Source: Elusimicrobiota bacterium (GTDB lineage: Bacteria; CG03; SLGR01). From it: a stretch of 64,000 bases of DNA. The position numbers and the translations under genes were made by a program. Below are positions 8,952 through 17,080 of the stretch, one piece after another. Under the pieces are notes generated by a model. It ran no database searches, was not told the DNA's origin, and saw only the letters and a list, made by a program, of their open reading frames with translations. The first letter of the stretch is position 1. Each line of letters opens with the position of its first letter. The stretch is from positions 1 to 64,000 of the forward strand of contig PWEK01000052.1 in assembly GCA_003553445.1 (NCBI GenBank), read 5' to 3'.

Positions 8952-9717
8952 CATCCTCCACCGCTTCGGCAAAACCAGAAGGGCCTGTTGAAGAAGTCAG
9001 GTAAAATTTCTCATCATAAACCCTTTTGGCGCTTACTAAAATAGGGTTGTCAACTGACCTGAGTAAGGGAATATCGTTTTCGCTGTCTCCTATACCGTAG
9101 GTTACAGTATCACCCCATTTTCTTTTATATAAACCAATAAGCAAACCTGCGGCTTTACCCTTGTCCGCACCGGACCCTATAAGATTCATATACTTACCAC
9201 CGTGCACTAACGTCAATGAATATTTCGAAGCCGCTTTTCTGACAACTTCCATATTCCCCTCGAAGGAAAAACTTTCACTGTATTTCCTTCTCCTGGCCAA
9301 TTCGGCAAGCTCATAAGACATATTCGCTTCTTTAGCGACTTCTTCAGCAGTCAACTCCTTGCGGCCCTTTATATTGCAGCCTGTCTTCTCTCTTATTTCT
9401 CTCATGGCTTTTTTAATTATCTTGTATGAAACACCCAATTCAATTATATTATATTTACCCCATTCCCTGGAATATCCGTATTTAAAATCAAAGTATTTCT
9501 TTGGAATGTAAACAGCAGAGCCGTTTTCTGTAATGAAAGGCTGGTGCAACCAGAAAACATTCTGGTAATACTCATTTTCCGCAGGAGTCTTACCAGTGGC
9601 AAAAACTAACGGAATTGAATGTTTTTTTAACTTTTCAACCGAGGGAAGAGACTCCTCAAATGAATAATTTTTGAAATCTATTAGAGTTCCGTCTAAATCC
9701 GTAAAAACTATCTTCAT
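8920..9717 (-). CDS. mpgP: Mannosyl-3-phosphoglycerate phosphatase
   Basis: HAD-superfamily (Cof/MPGP type) phosphatase removing phosphate from mannosyl-3-phosphoglycerate to give mannosylglycerate, 265 residues. The HAD motifs are FTDLDGT with nucleophile Asp7 and Asp9, FATGK for motif 2, and IGDSENDIPLL for motif 4. The cap region and the segment NLIGSGADKGKA match MPGP proteins. It lies 6 bp after mpgS on the same strand, the usual mpgS-mpgP pairing. It ends with TAG and its last 32 bp run antisense into the end of mgs. The start at 9717 gives the standard MKIVFTDLDGT N-terminus. Confidence 0.93.
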   Translation of the reverse strand: MKIVFTDLDGTLIDFKNYSFEESLPSVEKLKKHSIPLVFATGKTPAENEYYQNVFWLHQPFITENGSAVYIPKKYFDFKYGYSREWGKYNIIELGVSYKIIKKAMREIREKTGCNIKGRKELTAEEVAKEANMSYELAELARRRKYSESFSFEGNMEVVRKAASKYSLTLVHGGKYMNLIGSGADKGKAAGLLIGLYKRKWGDTVTYGIGDSENDIPLLRSVDNPILVSAKRVYDEKFYLTSSTGPSGFAEAVEDVILREPEKCH

Positions 9718-9723
9718 TCTGCT

Positions 9724-10917
9724 TCAGGATTTCAGAGTTGTAATTAATTCTTCAGGCAGATTTTTTTCAAAAGCCTTGTAGTTTAATTTGGAAAGAGGAG
9801 GATAATATATGCCTTTCTCCAGTTTTTCCTCCTTTTTTAATGCATTTCGTGATGTCAGCTCCTGAATTATCTCTTTTTTGAGCGGGTCAGGACACACATG
9901 AGAATGATACATCACTTTTAGGGAATCTTTTATCATGTTATTTATATGATTTTTACCCTTCTTCTGGTGAAAATGAGGGTTCCTTGAATTTACCTGGAAA
10001 ATTTCAATAAAGTCATTCATTACTCTTTTTTCAGGAACTTTTTCCAATCCGCCGAATTTTTCCATAAGACTTATGTAATGATATGTTTCGATTGAATAAC
10101 CCGATGAATACCCGAGAACCATTGCAAGATCCGTTGATAGTGCATGCTCACCGGCATTTCCCGTCCTTATAATCTCCGTTTCAAAACCGGTATAGTAACT
10201 TATCAGTTTATTTAGAAATTTGTTTGTAACCACTGAAGATCGGCCCTGTTTCGTGAAAAAAAGGTTATTTCTGGATATCTCCGGCTTGTTATACCAGGAT
10301 ATTCTTATCATTGAAAACCTTGATTCACTTATGGAAAACCCCGCTGCATACTCCTTAATGTACTCATGCACCGAACCCGGGAAATAATTATCAGCATCAA
10401 TAAACCCGATATATTTCTTTCCCGATATCTTTGCAAGCGCCATGGCAAGAACCATCCCCTCGCCTTTGCCATCTTTTATAATTCCCTTTTTATCCAGTAT
10501 TTCGGTATAATTGGCTTCTTTTAAGGCTCTGGCAATTTTTTTATCTTTCTGATATACAATTGTTATCGGCCTTCCTGTCGTCTTTCGAATATTGTCAACA
10601 AGCTTTTTCTCCATTATAAATCTGTCAGCCGGCTCCTTGCTGCTGTTTGACACCACGATAACCTCACAATGATGCGGCACGGCAAAAAGAACTCCTTCAA
10701 TAAGCTTAAGCGGTACATCTCTTACAGGGACAACTATTGCCATTTTTTCTTCTATCGCATACGATTCTTCATAAGAGATATTATAATATGGAAGGCTTAT
10801 TGACTCCTTTTCGGGAGACTTCTTACGCAAGCCGGAATCAAGCAGCATTACGCGCTGAAGCTCATATATTATATTTGCGCCAAATCTTTCAAGTTCTCCG
10901 GGTATTTCTATAATCAT
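9724..10917 (-). CDS. mpgS: Mannosyl-3-phosphoglycerate synthase (GT55)
   Basis: Transfers mannose from GDP-mannose to 3-phosphoglycerate, the first step of the two-step mannosylglycerate route. The 397-residue protein matches archaeal and Thermus MpgS throughout. Recognisable segments are the start IEIPGELERFGA, MAIVVPVRD (about 59-67), KGEGM (151-155), the metal-binding DADNY (174-178), TGNAGEHALS, GYSIETYHYI and NPHFHQKKGK. MpgS from several lineages is fused to its phosphatase; here they are separate genes 6 bp apart. The N-terminus aligned with known enzymes supports the ATG at 10917. No Shine-Dalgarno precedes it; instead a -10 box sits 6 bases upstream, so the mRNA may be leaderless. 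Confidence 0.95.
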   Translation of the reverse strand: MIIEIPGELERFGANIIYELQRVMLLDSGLRKKSPEKESISLPYYNISYEESYAIEEKMAIVVPVRDVPLKLIEGVLFAVPHHCEVIVVSNSSKEPADRFIMEKKLVDNIRKTTGRPITIVYQKDKKIARALKEANYTEILDKKGIIKDGKGEGMVLAMALAKISGKKYIGFIDADNYFPGSVHEYIKEYAAGFSISESRFSMIRISWYNKPEISRNNLFFTKQGRSSVVTNKFLNKLISYYTGFETEIIRTGNAGEHALSTDLAMVLGYSSGYSIETYHYISLMEKFGGLEKVPEKRVMNDFIEIFQVNSRNPHFHQKKGKNHINNMIKDSLKVMYHSHVCPDPLKKEIIQELTSRNALKKEEKLEKGIYYPPLSKLNYKAFEKNLPEELITTLKS

Positions 10918-10923
10918 AATAGA

Positions 10924-10952
10924 ATTATACCTATTTCCTCATTTTTTTGCAA
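10924..10952 (-). promoter_or_regulatory. Promoter of mpgS, probably giving a leaderless mRNA
   Basis: On the minus strand: -35 TTGCAA (10947-10952), 17-base spacer, -10 TATAAT (10924-10929, perfect consensus). Only 6 bases separate the -10 box from the ATG at 10917, so transcription should begin at or next to the start codon. The upstream repeat at 10965-10990 ends 12 bp from the -35 box. Confidence 0.6.
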
Positions 10953-10964
10953 AAATTGAAGCCG

Positions 10965-10990
10965 AGCCGGACTTATACTTTATGACTTAT
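10965..10990 (+). repeat. Solitary copy of the 26-bp RAYT-associated repeat
   Basis: Exact 26-bp match (AGCCGGACTTATACTTTATG followed by ACTTAT) to the core of the two inverted repeats that bound the RAYT-like gene at 35126-35968. It lies in the divergent gap between mpgS and the RNase Z-like gene with no transposase beside it, so it is either a dispersed REP-like element or the trace of an excised copy. Confidence 0.85.
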
Positions 10991-11010
10991 CAACTGCAAA
11001 TTCACTCTAT

Positions 11011-11038
11011 TTTACACTCTTAAAAAAATAAATAGAAT
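11011..11038 (+). promoter_or_regulatory. Promoter of the RNase Z-like gene, possibly leaderless
   Basis: -35 TTTACA (11011-11016), 16-base spacer, -10 TAGAAT (11033-11038), then 6 bases to the ATG at 11045. No Shine-Dalgarno is present, which agrees with a leaderless transcript. Confidence 0.42.
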
Positions 11039-11044
11039 AACTTT

Positions 11045-11776
11045 ATGGAAATAGTTTTTTTAGGAACAAGCTCGGCAATAGCCACTGCAGAACGTGATAA
11101 TACTGCCGTTTTCGTAAAGTATTCAGGGAAAAGAGTCCTTATAGACTGCCCCGGCTCAATTGTACATAAACTGGCCAGAGCCTCGTTTAACTTTCTGAAT
11201 ATTGATGCAATCTTAATTTCCCACTCCCATCCTGATCACCTGTACGGTCTGCCGTCATTAATTCATTCTTTCGCTCCATACGCGACACCTCCCCCCATAT
11301 ATGCTCCGGATAAAACCATAAAAAAAATAAAAACCCTTTTAAGCCTATTCAATCTACGAGGCAACATTAAAAGATTGAGAAAAAATATAGATGAACTTGA
11401 TATTGAAACATTCAAAACAATGCACACAGACGAATCAGCCGGATTTTTATTCAAAGAAAACAAAAACGAAACCATATATACGTCGGATACAGGACCATTA
11501 CCCGGAAGGAAGAAACGGTACTTAAATGCCGACTGTCTAATACATGACTGCTTTTCTCCCTCAAGACACAAAAAGTCCATGCCGTTTTTAGACAACACAC
11601 ATACATCAGCCCTGGAACTTGGTAAAATCGCATCGTTAAATAATATAAAGAAACTTGTTCCTGTACATTTTTCCGGAGAACATAGTTATAAGATGGAAGA
11701 AATAATAAAAGAAATTAGAAAGAATTACAAAGGAAACATTTTAATTCCGAAAGATCTGGGTTTTTTAATCATTTAA
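11045..11776 (+). CDS. RNase Z-like metallo-beta-lactamase-fold hydrolase
   Basis: Metal-dependent hydrolase of the RNase Z/ElaC-like MBL group, 243 residues. The start MEIVFLGTSSA and the zinc motif HSHPDH (residues 60-65) are typical, as is the later YTSDTG strand that carries the bridging Asp. HDCF and HTSALELGKIA follow, and PVHFSG supplies the last His. RNase Z proper (about 305 residues) has a longer exosite arm; this short form may be a tRNA 3'-processing enzyme or another MBL phosphodiesterase. It stands alone on the plus strand, facing amrS. No Shine-Dalgarno is present before the ATG. Confidence 0.75.
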   Translation: MEIVFLGTSSAIATAERDNTAVFVKYSGKRVLIDCPGSIVHKLARASFNFLNIDAILISHSHPDHLYGLPSLIHSFAPYATPPPIYAPDKTIKKIKTLLSLFNLRGNIKRLRKNIDELDIETFKTMHTDESAGFLFKENKNETIYTSDTGPLPGRKKRYLNADCLIHDCFSPSRHKKSMPFLDNTHTSALELGKIASLNNIKKLVPVHFSGEHSYKMEEIIKEIRKNYKGNILIPKDLGFLII

Positions 11777-11796
11777 AAGGCATAATGGTTTTTATT

Positions 11797-12810
11797 TTAT
11801 GCCCAAACCCCTTTTATAATTTCCCCGCAATCGGGACAGCTTCCCTTTTCCGAAATCCTGTTTTCTGTAATGTCAAATCCGGCTCTTTGAATAAGCTCGC
11901 TCGAACAGGCCGGGCAACAAGTTATCGCAGCCTTATTTACATTTCCCATATAAACATACTTTAATCCCGCTTCTTTCCCCGATTTTGCAGCCTTCTTCAT
12001 GCTCTCATATGGCGTCGGCTTTTTATATTTACACTTGTAATCGGGGAAAAAGCGTGATATATGCCAGGGGATATTCTTATCAAGTGAAGCTATATAAGAA
12101 GCAATTTTATTAAATTCATCCGGAGAATCATTCACCCCGGGAATTATAAGTGTTGTTATTTCTATCCAGACACCAAGTTTTTTCATTTTTTCTATTGAAT
12201 CAAGAACCGGCCTCAATTCACCTCCGCTTTTATCTGCATATAAACCTTCGCTGAAATACTTTAAATCCACGTTTGCTGCATCCAAATACGGACTGATTTT
12301 TTCAATAGCATCAAGCGAAATAAAGCCATTTGTAACAAAAATGTTTTTCAAGCCTTTTTGATGAGCGAGCTTAGATGTTTCATAGGCATATTCAAAAAAG
12401 ATGGCGGGTTCGCTGTATGTATAAGATATGCTTTCTGCTCCTCTCATGTCGGCTCTTTCAACAATTTCTTCCGGATACAGCGTAGTTGATATACTCTTAA
12501 AACATTCATATGGTTTATGCTGAGATATCCTCCAGTTCTGGCAGAAATCACACCTTAGATTGCAACCGGCTGCAGCTACAGAAAACGAAAGTGTTCCGGG
12601 CAGGAAATGATACAAAGGTTTTTTCTCTATCGGATCCGTGTTAAAAGCCACGGCATCTGCGTAATTCATGCTGTAGAGCTCACCCTCAATATTTTTCCTT
12701 ACCCGGCACATCCCGTACCTGCCATTTTTAATCTTGCATTCATGAGGACACAGCTTGCAAAAAACTTTATTATCTTCTGCTTTATTGTAAAAACAGGCGG
12801 GGTGTTTCAC
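11797..12810 (-). CDS. amrS: AmmeMemoRadiSam-system radical SAM enzyme (AmrS)
   Basis: Radical SAM protein of the PflA-like AmrS family, 337 residues; the biochemical role of the family is not established. The SAM cluster motif is C83-x3-C87-x2-C90 (AAGCNLRCDFCQNW). An N-terminal cysteine set (CKLCPHECKI, GMCRVR) and a C-terminal zinc-ribbon-like set (CCPACSS, CPDCGE) are typical of the family. The usual partners AmrA (AMMECR1) and AmrB (Memo) are not in this window. It begins 6 bp after the stop of a small ferredoxin gene on the same strand, a plausible electron donor. Confidence 0.88.
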   Translation of the reverse strand: MKHPACFYNKAEDNKVFCKLCPHECKIKNGRYGMCRVRKNIEGELYSMNYADAVAFNTDPIEKKPLYHFLPGTLSFSVAAAGCNLRCDFCQNWRISQHKPYECFKSISTTLYPEEIVERADMRGAESISYTYSEPAIFFEYAYETSKLAHQKGLKNIFVTNGFISLDAIEKISPYLDAANVDLKYFSEGLYADKSGGELRPVLDSIEKMKKLGVWIEITTLIIPGVNDSPDEFNKIASYIASLDKNIPWHISRFFPDYKCKYKKPTPYESMKKAAKSGKEAGLKYVYMGNVNKAAITCCPACSSELIQRAGFDITENRISEKGSCPDCGEIIKGVWA

Positions 12811-12816
12811 TTTTTA

Positions 12817-13005
12817 TCATTCAATCACAGCTATAGCATCCGTTGGGCAACTCTCCGCTGCGTCCTTTACTTCATCTTCATTCTCTGCGGAAACCGGATC
12901 CTGAATAACAACCGCTACTTCATCGCTCATTTCAAAAACATCCGGAACTGTTTGGGAACATAAATCACAGCCTATGCATGCTTCTTCATCAATTTTAACC
13001 TTCAT
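12817..13005 (-). CDS. Single-cluster [4Fe-4S] ferredoxin
   Basis: Small electron carrier, 62 residues, with one [4Fe-4S] site: Cys10, Cys13, Cys16 (CIGCDLC) and distal Cys53 followed by Pro (ESCPTDAI). The region that would hold a second cluster has lost its cysteines, as in Thermotoga-type ferredoxins. A strong AAAGGAGGTGA ribosome-binding site sits 5-10 bases before the ATG. It is directly upstream of amrS and probably co-transcribed, suggesting it reduces the radical SAM cluster; this is inference from position. Confidence 0.9.
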   Translation of the reverse strand: MKVKIDEEACIGCDLCSQTVPDVFEMSDEVAVVIQDPVSAENEDEVKDAAESCPTDAIAVIE

Positions 13006-13044
13006 AAATCACCTCCTTTAATTCACTATATTCATTATATATTA

Positions 13045-13073
13045 TATATACACAATTTCTTACTCAAATACAA
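13045..13073 (-). promoter_or_regulatory. Putative promoter for ferredoxin-amrS
   Basis: Minus strand: -35 TTGTAT (13068-13073), 17-base spacer, -10 TATATA (13045-13050), about 40 bases upstream of the ferredoxin start. The region is very AT-rich, so other registers are possible. Confidence 0.4.
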
Positions 13074-13127
13074 CCACAATTGACTTATTTACTGATTTAT
13101 GATAATTAAAATTATACCGTTAGAAAA

Positions 13128-14462
13128 ATGAACTATGATGATTTAACAATACTTATCACAGAAACAGCCCCGGGTAAAAATAACCTTAGCCGTTTCATAT
13201 CTAAGCTGAGTGAGTTTTACCCTGGCTCAAGCATAATTGTGTCATCAGAAAAGGCATATAAAAATCTTCTTGAGAAAACACATTTAAACTTATCTAAAAT
13301 ATACCTCTTTAATAATAAGACAAATAAAATTTCAACAAATATAAATGAATTTAATATAAACAAAGTTGATAAGGACCCCTTGAATATAAGAAATATATCG
13401 GGATATAGCGCTTCAGTGCTGAAAACACTATGCTTCGTCTATACGGAAAAATTTATAGTTATTGACTCGTTGGACGAAAACTTTTTACATCTACCGGGAA
13501 TATTCTACAAGCACCTAAATGAAAATGATTTTGTTGCAGGCCACCATAAAAACCAAAAAAAACTTCCAGTACAGAAAAGAGCCTTAATTAAAACCGCCAA
13601 TAAAATTGCAGCTATCCGGCTGCCCAAACACGCCAGAGTAAAAGAGCCCATGAGCAGAATATTCGGCGGAAAAACATCCAAATTAAAAGAATTTTTTCTT
13701 TACAAAAGCCACCACGAATTGAGAAGTTTCACAGTTTTATTTGATATTCTTTCTAACCTGCCCCCTAAAATGAAAATAAAAGATATTTTCTATAGGCGAA
13801 AAAACCCTCAGAGTTTTAATTCAGCTCAATTAAAACTTTTACTCAAGTCTGCAATTGACATAAAAACAGCAAAGCTTTTAATCGGTCTTTCAATTATCGC
13901 ACTTACACTTATTTTTTCAAATATACTCGTATTTGTTTTTGGTGATTATAATATTTCCCGTGGAATAAGAGTATTCGGAAAAGAAAACCCCTGGGTAAAA
14001 TCGATCTTCAGGTTTATTTCAAACTACGGGATTCACTTATATCACACCCTTTTTGTATGTCTTATTCTTACCGGAATTTTTACAAAAAGAAAAAAGGTCT
14101 TGAAACTCGGACTTGTTTATATTCTTGTCCAGCTTATAGCTACAATAATTATTAACGGAGGATTCAAAATAGCGATTGGAAGGTCCCGGCCGGGAAGAGG
14201 ATTTCAATACCGTTTTTTCACCGGAAGATCCAGGTACCAGTCATTTACCTCGGGGCATGCAACGGATGCATTCTCTTCAGCCGGCACTTTATGGGGATAC
14301 CTCTCATCCTACTGGGCATCGCTGCTTTTTTTCTTTTTTTCTGTTTTAATAGGTTTTTCAAGAATCATACTCGGCTCACACTATTTTATGGACGTAGTAG
14401 GCGGTATGACCATAGGATATACCACCGGGATTGTTATCACATATCACTTCTTTCGAAATTAA
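13128..14462 (+). CDS. Dpm1-like (degenerate) GT2 domain fused to a PAP2 membrane phosphatase
   Basis: Two-part protein, 444 residues. Residues about 245-444 form a PAP2-type membrane phosphatase: several helices and the three phosphatase motifs, K-x6-RP (KIAIGRSRP), the SGH motif (here FTSGHAT) and SR-x5-H-x3-D (SRIILGSHYFMD). Such enzymes hydrolyse lipid phosphates, including undecaprenyl or phosphatidylglycerol phosphates. Residues 1-240 resemble a dolichol-phosphate-mannose-synthase-type GT2 fold: FIVIDSLDENFLHLP sits where the DAD metal motif should be, and KEPMSRIFGG matches the DPMSGFF segment. The metal motif is not conserved (IDSLDE), so glycosyl transfer may be lost. No Shine-Dalgarno is seen before the ATG. 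Confidence 0.72.
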   Translation: MNYDDLTILITETAPGKNNLSRFISKLSEFYPGSSIIVSSEKAYKNLLEKTHLNLSKIYLFNNKTNKISTNINEFNINKVDKDPLNIRNISGYSASVLKTLCFVYTEKFIVIDSLDENFLHLPGIFYKHLNENDFVAGHHKNQKKLPVQKRALIKTANKIAAIRLPKHARVKEPMSRIFGGKTSKLKEFFLYKSHHELRSFTVLFDILSNLPPKMKIKDIFYRRKNPQSFNSAQLKLLLKSAIDIKTAKLLIGLSIIALTLIFSNILVFVFGDYNISRGIRVFGKENPWVKSIFRFISNYGIHLYHTLFVCLILTGIFTKRKKVLKLGLVYILVQLIATIIINGGFKIAIGRSRPGRGFQYRFFTGRSRYQSFTSGHATDAFSSAGTLWGYLSSYWASLLFFFFSVLIGFSRIILGSHYFMDVVGGMTIGYTTGIVITYHFFRN

Positions 14463-14488
14463 AATCCCAAGTTTTATAAATATCTATT

Positions 14489-15850
14489 CTATGCAAGCAA
14501 GGCGATAAAAGCAGTTGAAAGCCCCAGGTATATGCTTACACCGGTTATATCTGTAATTGTGGTAAGAACCGGTCCTGTCATCATTGCAGGATCCTTTCCA
14601 AGTGACTTTATCAAGAATGGAAGTGTTCCTCCAACAAACCCTGCCACCAGAACATTTATACCGAGAGCCGCACCCGCTACAAGCCCCAAATAAGGGTTCC
14701 CGCGCATAAAAAAGGCTACAAAAGCAAACAAAAGTCCCAGCGCCAGGCCATTCATCATACCTACAGCAACCTCTTTTTTTATTACTTTTTTAAAATCACT
14801 TATCCTGGCCTCCTCCATGGCTATGCTCCTTATAGCAACAGAAAGAGCCTGTATCCCGACATTGCCCCCCATATCAGTTATCATAGGTATAAAAGCCGCA
14901 AGTATAGCCACCCTGGCAATTGTTTCTTCAAAACCGGTGATTACAGCCACCGCCCCCAGGTTTAGAAACACATTTGCCGCCATCCACGGCAGCCTTCCCC
15001 TTACCGCCTTAACAGGCGGTGTGAAAAATGACTCTTCGGGGGAAACGGCAGAATGGGACGTAATCAACTGCGCCGATTCGTTTGACAGCACCCTCATAGC
15101 ATCGTCAAAGGTTATTACCCCTGCTATTTGCCCATTACCGTCTACTACCGGAAGCATCATTAACTTGCGGTTTCTTATTATAGCTGCAGCCTGATGATCG
15201 CTATCTGATACCGAAACCGTTACCAATGCCGGGTTCATCACGTCTTTAACCGGCCTCGTTTTCTCAGCTCTAAGAAGATCCTTTATTGAAATAACCCCGG
15301 CAGGCCTATTCTTATTGTCAAGCACATAAACATAAGGCGTATGCTCGATTTCCGGCGGTGCGGATAGAATGCTTTCCATTGTTTCTTTAACGGTTTGGTG
15401 TCCATATGCCGAAACATAATAAGGCGAAATAAGGCGCCCCGCGCTGTTTTCCGGGTAATTTTTTATATTCCTAATATGATCCTGAATTTTTTTTTCAAGT
15501 TGCCCCGTAAGTTTTTTTTCTTCCTCTTCATCAAGAGATTCAAGTATCGCTAAAATATTGTCAGCCGGAATATTGTTAACTATTTTTACTTTAATGGGAT
15601 AGGGAAGAGTTTCAAGAACACTGGATGCGAAATCCATCGACATCCTGGAAAGAACCCTTCCCGCATAATTTTTATCCATCTTCAACAGGCACTGCCCTGC
15701 CTTTTCAGGTTCCGTCCCTTCAAGAATATATGCAGCTCTTGAAGGCGATAGCTGGCGACTTAAATAAACCGCCTTCTTAAATTTCCCCGCCTCAATGCTT
15801 TCCGCCATTTGTAACGCTGTTTCTTCAAGCAATTGTGAATTTATAATCAT
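14489..15850 (-). CDS. mgtE: Magnesium transporter MgtE (copy 3)
   Basis: Third MgtE of the window, 453 residues, on the opposite strand and about 9 kb from the tandem pair. It has MgtE_N (to about 130), a CBS pair (VISIKDLLRAE, VITFDDAMRVL) and a five-helix membrane domain. The pore motif TDMGGNVGIQAL is close to consensus, and the last helices keep DPAMMTGPVLTTITDITG with the pore aspartates. It is more divergent from copies 1 and 2 than they are from each other, so it is not a recent duplicate. It ends in TAG and stands apart from its neighbours as a single gene. Confidence 0.93.
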   Translation of the reverse strand: MIINSQLLEETALQMAESIEAGKFKKAVYLSRQLSPSRAAYILEGTEPEKAGQCLLKMDKNYAGRVLSRMSMDFASSVLETLPYPIKVKIVNNIPADNILAILESLDEEEEKKLTGQLEKKIQDHIRNIKNYPENSAGRLISPYYVSAYGHQTVKETMESILSAPPEIEHTPYVYVLDNKNRPAGVISIKDLLRAEKTRPVKDVMNPALVTVSVSDSDHQAAAIIRNRKLMMLPVVDGNGQIAGVITFDDAMRVLSNESAQLITSHSAVSPEESFFTPPVKAVRGRLPWMAANVFLNLGAVAVITGFEETIARVAILAAFIPMITDMGGNVGIQALSVAIRSIAMEEARISDFKKVIKKEVAVGMMNGLALGLLFAFVAFFMRGNPYLGLVAGAALGINVLVAGFVGGTLPFLIKSLGKDPAMMTGPVLTTITDITGVSIYLGLSTAFIALLA

Positions 15851-16012
15851 CCTGCTTTCCTCCCTTCCCTATTTTAAAAAATAATAACATATTCTTTATT
15901 AAAAAAAAATAAATCGATTTAAATAACCTTTTTTCATTTTGTTTGAATTGTATTGACATAAAGTATTTAATAATCTAACCTATGTATAATAAACAAGGAG
16001 TAGTAATCAAGA

Positions 16013-17080
16013 ATGCGAATAGGAATTATTGCACCTCCGTTTATACCTATCCCGCCAAAAGGATACGGAGGAACGGAACTGGTTATATATAATCTGGTAG
16101 AAGGCCTGTGTCGCCTTGGCCATGAGGTCCTGCTGTTTGCTCCCCGAGATACAAAAACAGCATGCTCTAAATTATTCAAATACATAGAAGACAATAGCGT
16201 TAATTTAAATTTGGCTTCTCCACTTGACGTAAAGCTGCTGGCAAGCGAACTCTGCGGAAAATATGCATACAGCATGTCTGCATATATGGGCGCAGACATT
16301 ATACATGACCATACGCTTTCAACAAACATAACGCATCTTCCGGCAGTTCATACGCTTCACGGCCCCGGAACCGAAGGGGCCGTTGACCGATGCACAGAAC
16401 TCACGAAAAACCCCAATAATTATTTTGTGTCAATTTCTAACAGACAGCGTAAAATATATCTTACTTTAAGTAAAAAGATAAGGTTTACGGAAACCGTCTA
16501 CAACTCCATTGATATTCATAAAACAAAATGGACCGCCAATAAGGAGGATTTCTTCCTTTTTGTCGGAAGAATAAACTGGGAAAAAGGCCCGGATATGGCT
16601 ATAAAAGTAGCAGGGAAACTCAAAAAACCGCTGGTTATGATAGTAAAAATGAGCGAACAGTTTGAAAAGGATTTTTTTTCTAAAAACATTCAGCCTCTTA
16701 TGAGGGAGTTTCCTAAAAATCTATCCTTAAAGCTTTATGAAGAACCCCCTCATAACTTCAAATTCCAACTTTACCAAAAAGCGAAATGCACCCTTTTCAC
16801 AAGCCAGTGGGAAGAACCGTTCGGACTTGTTATGATAGAGTCAATGGCTTCCGGTACGCCTGTTGTTGCACTAAACCGGGGGGCGGCACCTGAAGTAATA
16901 AAAGACGGTGTTACCGGTTTTGTAGTAAATAACGAAAAAGAATTTATTGAAGCCTTAAGAAATATTGATAAAATTAATCCTGAGGACTGCAGAAAACATA
17001 TTGAAAAATATTTTTCGGTAGAAAAGATGGCTGAAGATTACATATCAGTATATAAGAAAATACTTGGAGATAAAAAATGA
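16013..17080 (+). CDS. GT4 glycosyltransferase (intact motifs)
   Basis: Retaining GT-B glycosyltransferase, 355 residues, of the group starting with an APPFIPIPPKGYGGTE-like N-terminal motif. The C-terminal nucleotide-sugar domain shows FVGRINWEKG (Arg likely contacts phosphate) and the E-x7-E motif at Glu268-Glu276 (EPFGLVMIE), then GTPVVALNRGAAPEVI. No signal peptide or membrane span is seen, so it is cytosolic. An AAGGAG ribosome-binding site sits 12 bases before the ATG. It overlaps the next, homologous GT4 gene by 4 bp. Donor and acceptor cannot be told; the neighbouring GH65 phosphorylase hints at storage or osmolyte sugars. A TTGACA at 15953-15958 may belong to its promoter. Confidence 0.85.
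   Translation: MRIGIIAPPFIPIPPKGYGGTELVIYNLVEGLCRLGHEVLLFAPRDTKTACSKLFKYIEDNSVNLNLASPLDVKLLASELCGKYAYSMSAYMGADIIHDHTLSTNITHLPAVHTLHGPGTEGAVDRCTELTKNPNNYFVSISNRQRKIYLTLSKKIRFTETVYNSIDIHKTKWTANKEDFFLFVGRINWEKGPDMAIKVAGKLKKPLVMIVKMSEQFEKDFFSKNIQPLMREFPKNLSLKLYEEPPHNFKFQLYQKAKCTLFTSQWEEPFGLVMIESMASGTPVVALNRGAAPEVIKDGVTGFVVNNEKEFIEALRNIDKINPEDCRKHIEKYFSVEKMAEDYISVYKKILGDKK

Noticed and set aside
15953-15990. TTGACA (15953) with TATAAT (15985) as the GT4 promoter
   Set aside because: The spacing between the boxes is 26 bases, too long for one promoter. Each box may belong to another weak site, so no confident promoter was called.
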